From positions 1-39,866 of the forward strand of contig CAJXCR010000010.1 in NCBI GenBank assembly GCA_913051825.1: a stretch of 39,866 nt of DNA, given 5' to 3'. The translations under genes and the position numbers were made by a program. This document shows positions 30,420 through 37,528 of the stretch, piece after piece. Each line of letters begins with the position of its first letter. The first letter of the stretch is position 1. Source of the DNA: an uncultured Halieaceae bacterium (GTDB lineage Bacteria; Pseudomonadota; Gammaproteobacteria; Pseudomonadales; Halieaceae). The notes under the pieces were generated by a model that worked only from the letters and a program-made list of their open reading frames with translations, was not told the DNA's origin and ran no database searches.

Positions 30420-31379
30420 TTAATTTTGCAGACAAAAAAATTCCATTTGGGCAGCATCGGGTGAAGTAATTGTTACGCTATCGACACTACCTATAGGTTG
30501 CCAATTGGATTGAGATCGCGAAGTAACGGAGAGACCATGGGCCTCAATTATCTGCATAAAATGATTCATGTTTTCAATAGGGAAGCGTAAAGCTTGTATC
30601 CCTCTCTTTTTGTCTCCAATAGTTTGAACTTCATGACTTCCAGGTTTAGCAACTTGTACTAATTCGATTGATCCGCTCATTTCATTAGATGGATGCATGA
30701 TGGAGATGTCGACGGATGTGGAAAGCGCTTCCGAATGAGTTAAGCCAAGCACTCGGCCGGCGCTATCAGGCAGGATTCCTTCGTGTCTTGAAAGCACATT
30801 AAAGCCGAGCTTCGAAAAAAAATCGATATTTTCAGACATGTTTCTGACAATCAGAGAGGAGTTGAAAACTCTGCTTACCGGATCAAGATGCCAGGAAGGA
30901 GGTTCTGGAGCGATGCGTTGGATTAGCGCCAGAATGATTCCATCATCGTTCTTCATGAGTACTTCTTTTACTTCGCTCGATCCAAAATTCCAGTGGATCG
31001 GTTCGCTAATCTCCTGCCATCCAAATTCTTTAAAAAGAGCGTGACTAACATTTATATCTTTCACCCTGACATTTAAATCAAAGATCCCTCCAGTATCCCA
31101 GCTGGTCTTATTTCCTCGTATTGTTCTTTTATTTGGCGGATCTGAAATGAGCAATCGCAGTCTGCCTCTGATGGTATCTGGCGGCGAGATGACGCATTCT
31201 CGATGATTTTTATCTGCCGCTAGATTCAGTATAGATGTCATCTCTTTACTAAGATTGTCTGCGTGAATAATCTTCCATCCGGCATGGGTTACCAGTAGAT
31301 CAAGCCAAGGTTTCTCATCTTTGACCGAAAGTAATACTTCTTCGAATCCTGATTTTATTCCCCGATCGTTTGTGTTCAA
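30420..31379 (-). CDS. Two-module VOC family protein, cytoplasmic
   Basis: 319 residues without signal peptide. It shares a distinctive set of motifs with the protein at 33914: WDTGGIFDLNVRV, WNFGSSEVKEV, SRVFNSSLIVRNM, a LGLTHSEA stretch, ISIMHPS, and LRFPIENMNHF. The two VOC-like halves (about 1-165 and 170-319) each repeat the beta-alpha-beta-beta-beta module. VOC proteins include dioxygenases, epimerases and glyoxalases. The longest frame begins at TTG 31379 with AAGGAG 11 bases upstream, which is a wide spacing. It is divergent from a small-ORF/bicupin operon and convergent with the CoA-transferase. Its exported paralogue lies 2.5 kb away. Function is unassigned. Confidence 0.75.
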   Translation of the reverse strand: MNTNDRGIKSGFEEVLLSVKDEKPWLDLLVTHAGWKIIHADNLSKEMTSILNLAADKNHRECVISPPDTIRGRLRLLISDPPNKRTIRGNKTSWDTGGIFDLNVRVKDINVSHALFKEFGWQEISEPIHWNFGSSEVKEVLMKNDDGIILALIQRIAPEPPSWHLDPVSRVFNSSLIVRNMSENIDFFSKLGFNVLSRHEGILPDSAGRVLGLTHSEALSTSVDISIMHPSNEMSGSIELVQVAKPGSHEVQTIGDKKRGIQALRFPIENMNHFMQIIEAHGLSVTSRSQSNWQPIGSVDSVTITSPDAAQMEFFCLQN

Positions 31380-31466
31380 GATTATGCTTTCTCCTTGGGA
31401 GATTTCTTAATTATTGACTAAAATTGAACTTTTTTGAACTCGCATAGTAGCAAGGTCCGTGCATAT

Positions 31467-31475
31467 TGGTATAAA
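31467..31475 (+). promoter_or_regulatory. Candidate extended -10 promoter for the small ORF/bicupin operon
   Basis: TGGTATAAA: a TG dinucleotide one base before TATAAA (31470-31475), the extended -10 form that tolerates a poor -35. It lies about 36 bp upstream of the ATG at 31512 in a 132-bp divergent gap. Confidence 0.35.
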
Positions 31476-31511
31476 GTTATGCCTTTAGTACAAATTAATT
31501 TGGAGTAGCGC

Positions 31512-31802
31512 ATGACGTTCAAAAATCTTCATATTGATCACGAACTTTCGGAAGAGGCAAAAGCATGGTTGCAGCAGGAAATTGAAGAGCAAGAGGAGCG
31601 TTTTGCAGTGATTGAAAAGCAGATGAATGATCTGGCTCCGACGAGGGAAAAGTGGTATCAGGAATTTTTCGATCGACTGAGAACAAATGGTTTTAATGTT
31701 GATGGAGATGAAAAAGTAAGGATCAGTTCTTCAGAATTGCCAGTTAAGCCTGAAGGGCGAAAAGATCAGGTAGTTTGGAAGTATGGTGTAGAAAACGATT
31801 GA
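31512..31802 (+). CDS. Small acidic helical protein of unknown function
   Basis: 96 residues. An amphipathic, highly charged N-terminal helix (LSEEAKAWLQQEIEEQEERF) suggests a coiled coil, followed by EKWYQEFFDRLRTNGFNVDG and a polar C-terminus. I do not recognise the family. A ribosome site (GGAG) lies about six bases before the ATG. The gene is 30 bp upstream of the bicupin, which also has its own GGAG site, so they form an operon. It could be a partner subunit or chaperone of the bicupin. No membrane segment or signal is present. Confidence 0.75.
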   Translation: MTFKNLHIDHELSEEAKAWLQQEIEEQEERFAVIEKQMNDLAPTREKWYQEFFDRLRTNGFNVDGDEKVRISSSELPVKPEGRKDQVVWKYGVEND

Positions 31803-31832
31803 TATATTGAATTAGTAGAAGCGGAGAAAAGT

Positions 31833-32843
31833 ATGGCACGTCCACATATTGAACCTTTTTGCGATCGTGATACAAGTTTTAAGAGTATGGTTCTGCCGGG
31901 TTTTTCCAGAGGCATGTCCTACAAGATGCTGAGTCTGGATGTAGATACTGGAGCTTGCTCTATGACTGTGCAGCTCGATGCCGGCTACATTCAACCCCCT
32001 GGATTTTCTTGGACTGAGAGAGAGATTATTGTCATTGAAGGAGAGCTTGCGATAGGTGATCGGACCTGTCGTAAGGGGCACTACTTTTTCATTCCCGCTG
32101 GATACGCGATGCCTTCAGTTAGTTCTGAGCAGGGATGTTTGATACTTGTGATGTATAACACCGCAGAACCAAGTCACGAGGAAGCTACCGAACATCATGC
32201 CTTGGCTCAGGTGGATCTATACCATGATGTTGACTCTTACATGGATATTCCTTGGGCAATGGGAAATGTGGCGAAACCTTCCGTCGCCAGTGGATGTCTT
32301 ATAAAACTACTTAACTTTAATCCTCAATCCCAGGCCATGACGTTCTTATATTGCATGACCCCTGGATTTTATCAGGATAATATCTCTTATCATGATTGTG
32401 CGGAAGAATCTTACCACCTCTGGGGTACTTCCTGGATGATGCAGTTTGGTGAAGTCCCGACAGGGGGATACTTTTGGCGACCGGCCTATATCAATCATGG
32501 TGCCTTTGCTTCTGAATATGGGTGTATTGCACTAGGGCGCGTTGATTCGAAATTGTTTAATCACTTTCATTACAACCCTTGGACCACGCCTGTTGAAAAC
32601 GCCGACAGATCTCAGGCCCGCCTATACAATAGAGATCCGCTGCTATACCGTTGGGCATTTAGCACAGATCACAATCATCCGCATAGCCCAGAAGATTTCG
32701 AGACAACTATGTCTAGGCGAGGGGAAGAAGGTGGTCATGACAATGAGCACAAAAGTGACGGTCATCGGCATGATCATTGGCACGGTCACCATCATCACGA
32801 AAAGGATAGTCATCATAACCACGGAGATCACGATCACAGCTGA
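31833..32843 (+). CDS. Bicupin protein with histidine-rich C-terminal tail
   Basis: 336 residues. Two cupin barrels are suggested: residues about 30-115 (REIIVIEGELAIGDRTCRKG, YFFIPAGYAMP) and about 150-235 (YHDCAEESYHLWGT, GGYFWRPAYINHG). The overall form is like (S)-ureidoglycine aminohydrolase-type or DUF4437-like bicupins, but no specific assignment is possible. The last 35 residues are exceptional: 15 histidines with D, E and G (GHRHDHWHGHHHH and HHNHGDHDH), a strong transition-metal-binding tail as in nickel metallochaperones. The tail probably stores or delivers a metal, perhaps to the cupin itself. GGAG lies six bases before the ATG. The gene is convergent with an MDR reductase 42 bp away. 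Confidence 0.8.
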   Translation: MARPHIEPFCDRDTSFKSMVLPGFSRGMSYKMLSLDVDTGACSMTVQLDAGYIQPPGFSWTEREIIVIEGELAIGDRTCRKGHYFFIPAGYAMPSVSSEQGCLILVMYNTAEPSHEEATEHHALAQVDLYHDVDSYMDIPWAMGNVAKPSVASGCLIKLLNFNPQSQAMTFLYCMTPGFYQDNISYHDCAEESYHLWGTSWMMQFGEVPTGGYFWRPAYINHGAFASEYGCIALGRVDSKLFNHFHYNPWTTPVENADRSQARLYNRDPLLYRWAFSTDHNHPHSPEDFETTMSRRGEEGGHDNEHKSDGHRHDHWHGHHHHEKDSHHNHGDHDHS

Positions 32844-32885
32844 GAGAAATAACTAGGAGTTTTTGCTTTTATTAACGCCTAATTG

Positions 32886-33908
32886 TTAGCGCGCGTCAGG
32901 ATCTATCTGAACTACTCGGACTCCACAATTAGTGCCTTCGTACAAGCCTATTAATGCGTCCGGCATTTTTTCCAGTCCGTGCATAATATCTTCCAGAGGA
33001 TGAAATTCTCCGGATCGAATCCAGTGAGCAAGGGTGCTCTCATAGTCTCTAAATCTTTCCTGAAAGTTGTAGATAAAGAAGCCCTCTAACTTCAGATCAT
33101 TGAGACCAATGAGGTAGAAATTACGCGGGCGATGGCATTCATCCGGTGCTTTAAGATACTCGGATATTCGACCGCATATGGCTATTCGTCCGCGACGCAA
33201 TACGTGACCTATTACAGTATCCAGCATTTCGCCACCAACGTTGTCAAAAAAGACGTTAATTCCATCAGGCATAGCCGAGTTAAGTTGTCTTTCGAAATCT
33301 TCTCCTTTGTAATCAATCGAATCATCATAAGCAAGCCGATCAGTGAGTAAATGACATTTCTTCTTGCCACCCGCAATACCGACTACTTGCTCACATCCTA
33401 GGCTTTTAGCGATAAAAGCAACTTGGCTACCGACGCCTCCAGCAGCTCCTGAAACTAGAACACGTTCTCCTTTCTTGAGGTTACAAATGTCGCGAAGGCC
33501 GAGTAGAGCGGTAAATCCACTCATAGCGAGTGCACTGACTCCATAGCTCCAGGGGAGGTCGGTTTGCTTCATGACAAATGGCATGTAGTAAGAATCATCG
33601 TCAATCAATGCATATTCGCGCCACCCTAGTTTACATTGCACTATATCGCCTTCTTTAAAAGACGAATTGCGAGACGCAACGACTATACCAACACCTCTTC
33701 CATGCATCACATCTCCAATTTCTAGTGGGCGTTCGAAGAAGGTTCCATTATTCATATATCTCAGCATTACTGGTGCTACTCCAAGATATTGAGTTTTTAA
33801 AAGAACTTGACCTTTATCGGGTGTGGGAATAGGGGATTCTTGCATTGCAAAATCACTCGTGCGCGCAAGGCCATCTGGTCGGCTCGCTAGAACCCATTGT
33901 CGCATCAT
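32886..33908 (-). CDS. Zinc-independent MDR family NAD(P)H oxidoreductase
   Basis: 340 residues. N-terminal GroES-like domain and a nucleotide-binding domain with RVLVSGAAGGVGSQVAFIAK (AxxGxxG) and GINVFFDNVGGEMLDTVIGH, IAICGRISEY. The pattern is that of the CurA/leukotriene-B4 dehydrogenase branch, which reduces activated C=C bonds with NADPH and lacks the structural zinc cysteines. It is co-directional with the exported VOC gene, whose stop is five bases upstream of this ATG. A second MDR gene lies across the divergent region at 35062. It may reduce an enone intermediate of the island's pathway. Confidence 0.87.
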   Translation of the reverse strand: MMRQWVLASRPDGLARTSDFAMQESPIPTPDKGQVLLKTQYLGVAPVMLRYMNNGTFFERPLEIGDVMHGRGVGIVVASRNSSFKEGDIVQCKLGWREYALIDDDSYYMPFVMKQTDLPWSYGVSALAMSGFTALLGLRDICNLKKGERVLVSGAAGGVGSQVAFIAKSLGCEQVVGIAGGKKKCHLLTDRLAYDDSIDYKGEDFERQLNSAMPDGINVFFDNVGGEMLDTVIGHVLRRGRIAICGRISEYLKAPDECHRPRNFYLIGLNDLKLEGFFIYNFQERFRDYESTLAHWIRSGEFHPLEDIMHGLEKMPDALIGLYEGTNCGVRVVQIDPDAR

Positions 33909-33913
33909 CTTGA

Positions 33914-34978
33914 TTAGCTCGGTTCCTCTTGCACATTTTTTTGTTCAAAGAAGGTTAACCATGCACCATCAGGTGCGGCGACGGTGAATAGTGTGCAAGG
34001 TCCATAGGGTTGGAGGTTGATTTCAATTGGATCTACTACTATGGGTACATCATGAGCGATCAGATGCTGGTGAAGGTTATTTAATCCACTAACAGGGAAT
34101 CGCAACGATAAGAGTCCCAGATTTGGCGCATTAGCGTTCTTGGAAAGGTCTCTGCCTTCCAGGCCTTCAAATGACAACAATTCGACCGAACCTTCGTTTA
34201 ATCCCTTTGGATGTAATATTAAGACGTCTCGGGATATTGTCTTTGCGACTGAAAGAGGGAGACCAAGAACATTTTTTCCATCACCGCTGCTGGTGCCCCG
34301 GTGTTCGAGATAGGTTTTAAATCCAAGGATATTCATATAAAAATGCTTTGCTGGTGCCATATCTTTTACAATTTGTGTGGAGTTAAACGTGCGACTAAAA
34401 CGTCTAAGATTAGGCCAGCCAGTCAGTGGAGGTGATAGCCTTTCTATCATTGCGAAAGAGACTCCATCTGGTCCGTCTGAAATCCATTCTATAACTTCAA
34501 ACGGTCCAAAATTGAACTTCACCGGATCAGAAGGGCCCCTCCATCCCAAACGTTGCATTTCATCGAAGCTAGACCACATGTCAGATACTCTGAAATTAAT
34601 ATCATAATGCCCTCCTGTGTCCCAGGGTTGGCTATTGGGACGAATTTGTTTGAGACTTCTGTTTAGTTCAATTAGGCGGACGAAGCCGGTGTTGGTTCCT
34701 GGATTGGACACAAGAATTTGTTTTGCTGGAGCGTCTTGAGGGTTAAGGTTCCAAGCTAATAAGAGTTCTTCGGCAACGGGTTCAATATCACCAGCGGTCC
34801 ATCCAGCAATCTCCTGGAAAAATCTGATGTGTTGATCAAGATCCGAGACACTTGCTACTACTTCTCGCCAGCCACTAATTTCAAAATGTGACGGCTGATT
34901 AGTAGCAAGGCAGGGTTGAATGGTTAAGTTAGATACAAAAAATAAAGATATTAAAAATGTACGCATTTTAGAATCCAT
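33914..34978 (-). CDS. Exported two-module VOC family protein
   Basis: 354 residues from ATG 34978 (an in-frame ATG at 34966 may be the true start). A Sec signal peptide is evident (RTFLISLFFVSNLTIQPCLA, then TNQ). The mature part parallels the protein at 30420: WDTGGHYDINFRV, FNFGPFEVIEWI, SRTFNSTQIVKDM, VLGLPLS, ILHPKG and LRFPVSGLNN. So this is a secreted paralogue of a cytoplasmic protein only a few genes away. The reaction is unknown. It is transcribed divergently from the second MDR gene, with a 15-bp palindrome between. Confidence 0.78.
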   Translation of the reverse strand: MDSKMRTFLISLFFVSNLTIQPCLATNQPSHFEISGWREVVASVSDLDQHIRFFQEIAGWTAGDIEPVAEELLLAWNLNPQDAPAKQILVSNPGTNTGFVRLIELNRSLKQIRPNSQPWDTGGHYDINFRVSDMWSSFDEMQRLGWRGPSDPVKFNFGPFEVIEWISDGPDGVSFAMIERLSPPLTGWPNLRRFSRTFNSTQIVKDMAPAKHFYMNILGFKTYLEHRGTSSGDGKNVLGLPLSVAKTISRDVLILHPKGLNEGSVELLSFEGLEGRDLSKNANAPNLGLLSLRFPVSGLNNLHQHLIAHDVPIVVDPIEINLQPYGPCTLFTVAAPDGAWLTFFEQKNVQEEPS

Positions 34979-35002
34979 CTTTCATCAGAGAAGCGAGTTT
35001 AT

Positions 35003-35017
35003 TAATATGTCATATTA
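35003..35017. repeat. Perfect 15-bp palindrome in the VOC/MDR divergent region
   Basis: TAATATG-T-CATATTA is an exact inverted repeat with seven pairs around a single central base. It lies 25 bp from the exported VOC start and 45 bp from the MDR GTG. A TATAAC hexamer begins two bases later on the plus strand. The position and perfection make it a good operator candidate for a shared regulator. Confidence 0.5.
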
Positions 35018-35050
35018 GTATAACAATAGTGGTTTTGTTTCATCACTTAA

Positions 35051-35056
35051 AAGGAG
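35051..35056 (+). promoter_or_regulatory. Ribosome site AAGGAG selecting the GTG start of the second MDR gene
   Basis: AAGGAG ends five bases before GTG 35062. The longer frame from GTG 35029 would include this site inside the coding region, so 35062 is preferred; the resulting MGQNMQVCLSKDP start matches the family N-terminus. Confidence 0.65.
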
Positions 35057-35061
35057 ACTTT

Positions 35062-36060
35062 GTGGGCCAAAATATGCAGGTTTGTTTATCTAAGGATCCA
35101 GTCGGCATCCCAGTGGTGGATGATTTTGAAATAAAAACTTCACCAATCCCAGACGCTGCTGATGATCAAGTGTTATGTCGCACCCTTTACCTCTCTCTTG
35201 ATCCATATATGAGAGGACAGATTGCAGGAAGGCACCTGTCAGGATCTGTGGCACCAGGTGATTTAATGCGAGGTGAGACTATTAGTGAGGTTGTAAACGA
35301 TGGAAGTGGTTTTGTCGCTGGACAGTTAATTAGATGTATGGGCGGATGGCAATCGTATTCGCTTCAAGACCCTACTATGATAGCGCCGGTTAGCTCCGAG
35401 ATCAGTCCATCTAGCTTTGCTCTTTCAGTATTAGGTATGACTGGATTGACTGCCTACGCCGGGATGGTCTGGCAAGCAGAAGTTGGAAAAGGGGATAACG
35501 TTTTTATTCCCTCTGTCACTGGAGCCGTTGGATCGGTGGCTGCCCAGATATGTATGACACGGGGAGCTCGGGTGGTTGGCATGGCTGGTGGACCCGAAAA
35601 ATGTTTGGGAGCGCTGGAATCAATTGGTGTCGATGCATGCATTGACCGTTTTGAGGAAAATCTGACTGAAAAGCTAGAGGAATACTTTCCCGATGGTATC
35701 GATGTGTACTTTGATTTAGTAGGAGGCACTCTTCTGAGTGACGTGTGTCAAAGGTTGGCTAACTATGGACGCATCGTTCTTTGCGGTTTGATGGCTGAAT
35801 ATAATCGAAAAGAGCGAGAACCTGGACCCTCTCCAGGATTGCTTATTGGTAAGAGAGCACAAGTGTCAGGTCTCGTGGTGTATGATTATGAGGCACGTCG
35901 AGACGAGTTTATTGATTCGCTCTTACCATTAATTCTTAACAAGACAATTACTCAGCAAGAAGATGTTACTTTTGGATTATCAAATGCACCCGAAGCCTTT
36001 TGTCGTCTGATGAGAGGCGAGAATTATGGAAAGGTTATAGTCGATCTTACTCAGGAGTAG
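35062..36060 (+). CDS. Zinc-independent MDR family NADPH oxidoreductase (second copy)
   Basis: 332 residues from GTG 35062. The GroES-like domain includes LYLSLDPYMRGQ, a hallmark of the CurA/PTGR/NADP-dependent alkenal reductase group, followed by the Rossmann domain with NVFIPSVTGAVGSVAAQICM and GIDVYFDLVGGTLLSDVCQ. Such enzymes reduce alpha,beta-unsaturated carbonyls. It is related to but distinct from the MDR at 32886. The SSS symporter gene begins eight bases after the stop, so the two are an operon (the symporter's ribosome site lies at the end of this gene). The glycine-rich segment is VTGAVGS where the neighbour has AAGGVGS, a small variation. Confidence 0.87.
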   Translation: MGQNMQVCLSKDPVGIPVVDDFEIKTSPIPDAADDQVLCRTLYLSLDPYMRGQIAGRHLSGSVAPGDLMRGETISEVVNDGSGFVAGQLIRCMGGWQSYSLQDPTMIAPVSSEISPSSFALSVLGMTGLTAYAGMVWQAEVGKGDNVFIPSVTGAVGSVAAQICMTRGARVVGMAGGPEKCLGALESIGVDACIDRFEENLTEKLEEYFPDGIDVYFDLVGGTLLSDVCQRLANYGRIVLCGLMAEYNRKEREPGPSPGLLIGKRAQVSGLVVYDYEARRDEFIDSLLPLILNKTITQQEDVTFGLSNAPEAFCRLMRGENYGKVIVDLTQE

Positions 36061-36068
36061 CATCATCG

Positions 36069-37481
36069 ATGGATAAGGTGACGATAGTTGCCATCACGCT
36101 TGTCAGCTACAAGCTTTTGTTGGTTGCGATTGGTTTTTGGGCGTCTAGGCGAACCCATGATGAGAAAGATTTCTTTTTAGGTGGTCGGCGATTAGGCCCT
36201 TTTGTAGCAGCCTTAAGTTATTCCAGTAGTTCTTCTTCCGCGTGGACATTACTGGGGCTTAGCGGTGCAGCTTATACTCTAGGTGTGTCCGCAATTTGGC
36301 TTGTTATCGGTTCTCTGATCAGCATGTTAGTTGCTTGGTACTGGATTGCACCACGTTTAATGGACAGATCTAGAGAACGTGATCAATTGACAATTACTGA
36401 TTTTCTACTAGATGACTCTACTGGTGTTATTCGAGCCGTAATGTTAGTGAGTATCTCCCTAATTATCTTGATTTCCTTCGTTTTTTATATAGCAGCACAG
36501 TTTCAGGGAGCTGGTAGTGCATTTTCTGCAGCCTTCGATTTCTCTTTAAATACCAGTATGCTTCTCGGTGCATTCATTATCATGTTATATACCTTAATGG
36601 GTGGCTTTTGGGCTGTGAGCGTTACAGACACGGTTCAAGGTTGCTTAATGGCATTTGCAGCCATTCTAATGCCTATCGCTGCACTACTTCAGGTAGGTGG
36701 CGTTTCAGGTTTTCTAACAGGTCTATCTGAGGTGAGTAGCGTCGATCAACTTAGCTTTTCTTCTGGCAATGTTGGCCTTTTGGCGATTGGTTTGGCGCTT
36801 GGTGGAATGTCTATTGGATTTGGCACCTATGGCCAACCTCATTTGTTGATTCGCTTTATGGCATTGAGGGACAAGAAATCTCTTGAGCAGGCCAGACTGA
36901 TTACTATTTTTTGGTATGCACTAGTATTCTTTGGAATGTATTTTTTAGGCTTGGTTGGCCACGTATTGCATCCAATGACAGACAATCCAGAGAATATTTT
37001 CTTTCTGTTGACAGACAGTTTGTTCTCGACAGTTTTGGGCGCGGTGTTGCTGGCTACGGTCTTATCCGCGATCATGTCCACAGCAGATAGTCAGTTGTTG
37101 GTGGCAGCTAGCACCATTGCGCATGATATGCGAGCTGGTGGTGGTAGTATTTCTGTTCTTTTTGTTTCTAGGGTCAGCATAGTAATTTTGGTATTTACTT
37201 CGCTGGCACTAGCTACGCTAGTGCCCCAGCAAATTTTTGATAGAGTGTTGTTTGCCTGGGTTGCATTAGGTGCAGCTTTTGGGCCGTTATTATTTATGCG
37301 ACTTGCGGGGTTTGAATTTGCGCGATGGGCACCTATTTTCTCAATATGGGTGGGGTTTGGTAGCGCGGTACTTTTGTATTTGTTGCCAAGCAATGTTCCA
37401 GGTTCATTGGATGATCGATTGTTGCCATTCTTTATTGCTTTATTTGCACTGTTGCCTTGGACTAAAAAACCGGCAAAATGA
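36069..37481 (+). CDS. Sodium:solute symporter (SSS family)
   Basis: 470 residues from ATG 36069, which has AGGAG at 36053-36057; a longer frame from 36000 would begin inside the MDR gene and is disfavoured. About thirteen membrane helices are apparent. Early motifs FLGGRRLGPFVAALSYSSSS and WTLLGLSGAAYTLG are the SSS/PutP-like helix 1-2 region. The later ATVLSAIMSTADSQLLVAAS (helix 8 area) contains the conserved serines that line the sodium site in PutP. It imports an organic solute with Na+. The next gene, a GlcD-like flavoprotein, follows by 47 bp, so the transported compound may be a 2-hydroxy acid or alcohol oxidised by it. Confidence 0.88.
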   Translation: MDKVTIVAITLVSYKLLLVAIGFWASRRTHDEKDFFLGGRRLGPFVAALSYSSSSSSAWTLLGLSGAAYTLGVSAIWLVIGSLISMLVAWYWIAPRLMDRSRERDQLTITDFLLDDSTGVIRAVMLVSISLIILISFVFYIAAQFQGAGSAFSAAFDFSLNTSMLLGAFIIMLYTLMGGFWAVSVTDTVQGCLMAFAAILMPIAALLQVGGVSGFLTGLSEVSSVDQLSFSSGNVGLLAIGLALGGMSIGFGTYGQPHLLIRFMALRDKKSLEQARLITIFWYALVFFGMYFLGLVGHVLHPMTDNPENIFFLLTDSLFSTVLGAVLLATVLSAIMSTADSQLLVAASTIAHDMRAGGGSISVLFVSRVSIVILVFTSLALATLVPQQIFDRVLFAWVALGAAFGPLLFMRLAGFEFARWAPIFSIWVGFGSAVLLYLLPSNVPGSLDDRLLPFFIALFALLPWTKKPAK

Positions 37482-37528
37482 TTCAATCCGATCACGCAAC
37501 TTGGTTTTGATTAACTTTTGGGGGATAG

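Noticed and set aside
30417-30428. AAAATTAATTTT palindrome between convergent genes
   Set aside because: Pure A/T, lies at the end of a coding region and lacks a GC stem or a sensible regulatory position.
32643-32837. Methionine/valine-rich reading frame on the minus strand
   Set aside because: It is the mirror of the histidine-codon-rich tail of the bicupin (CAT/CAC read as ATG/GTG) and has no ribosome site.
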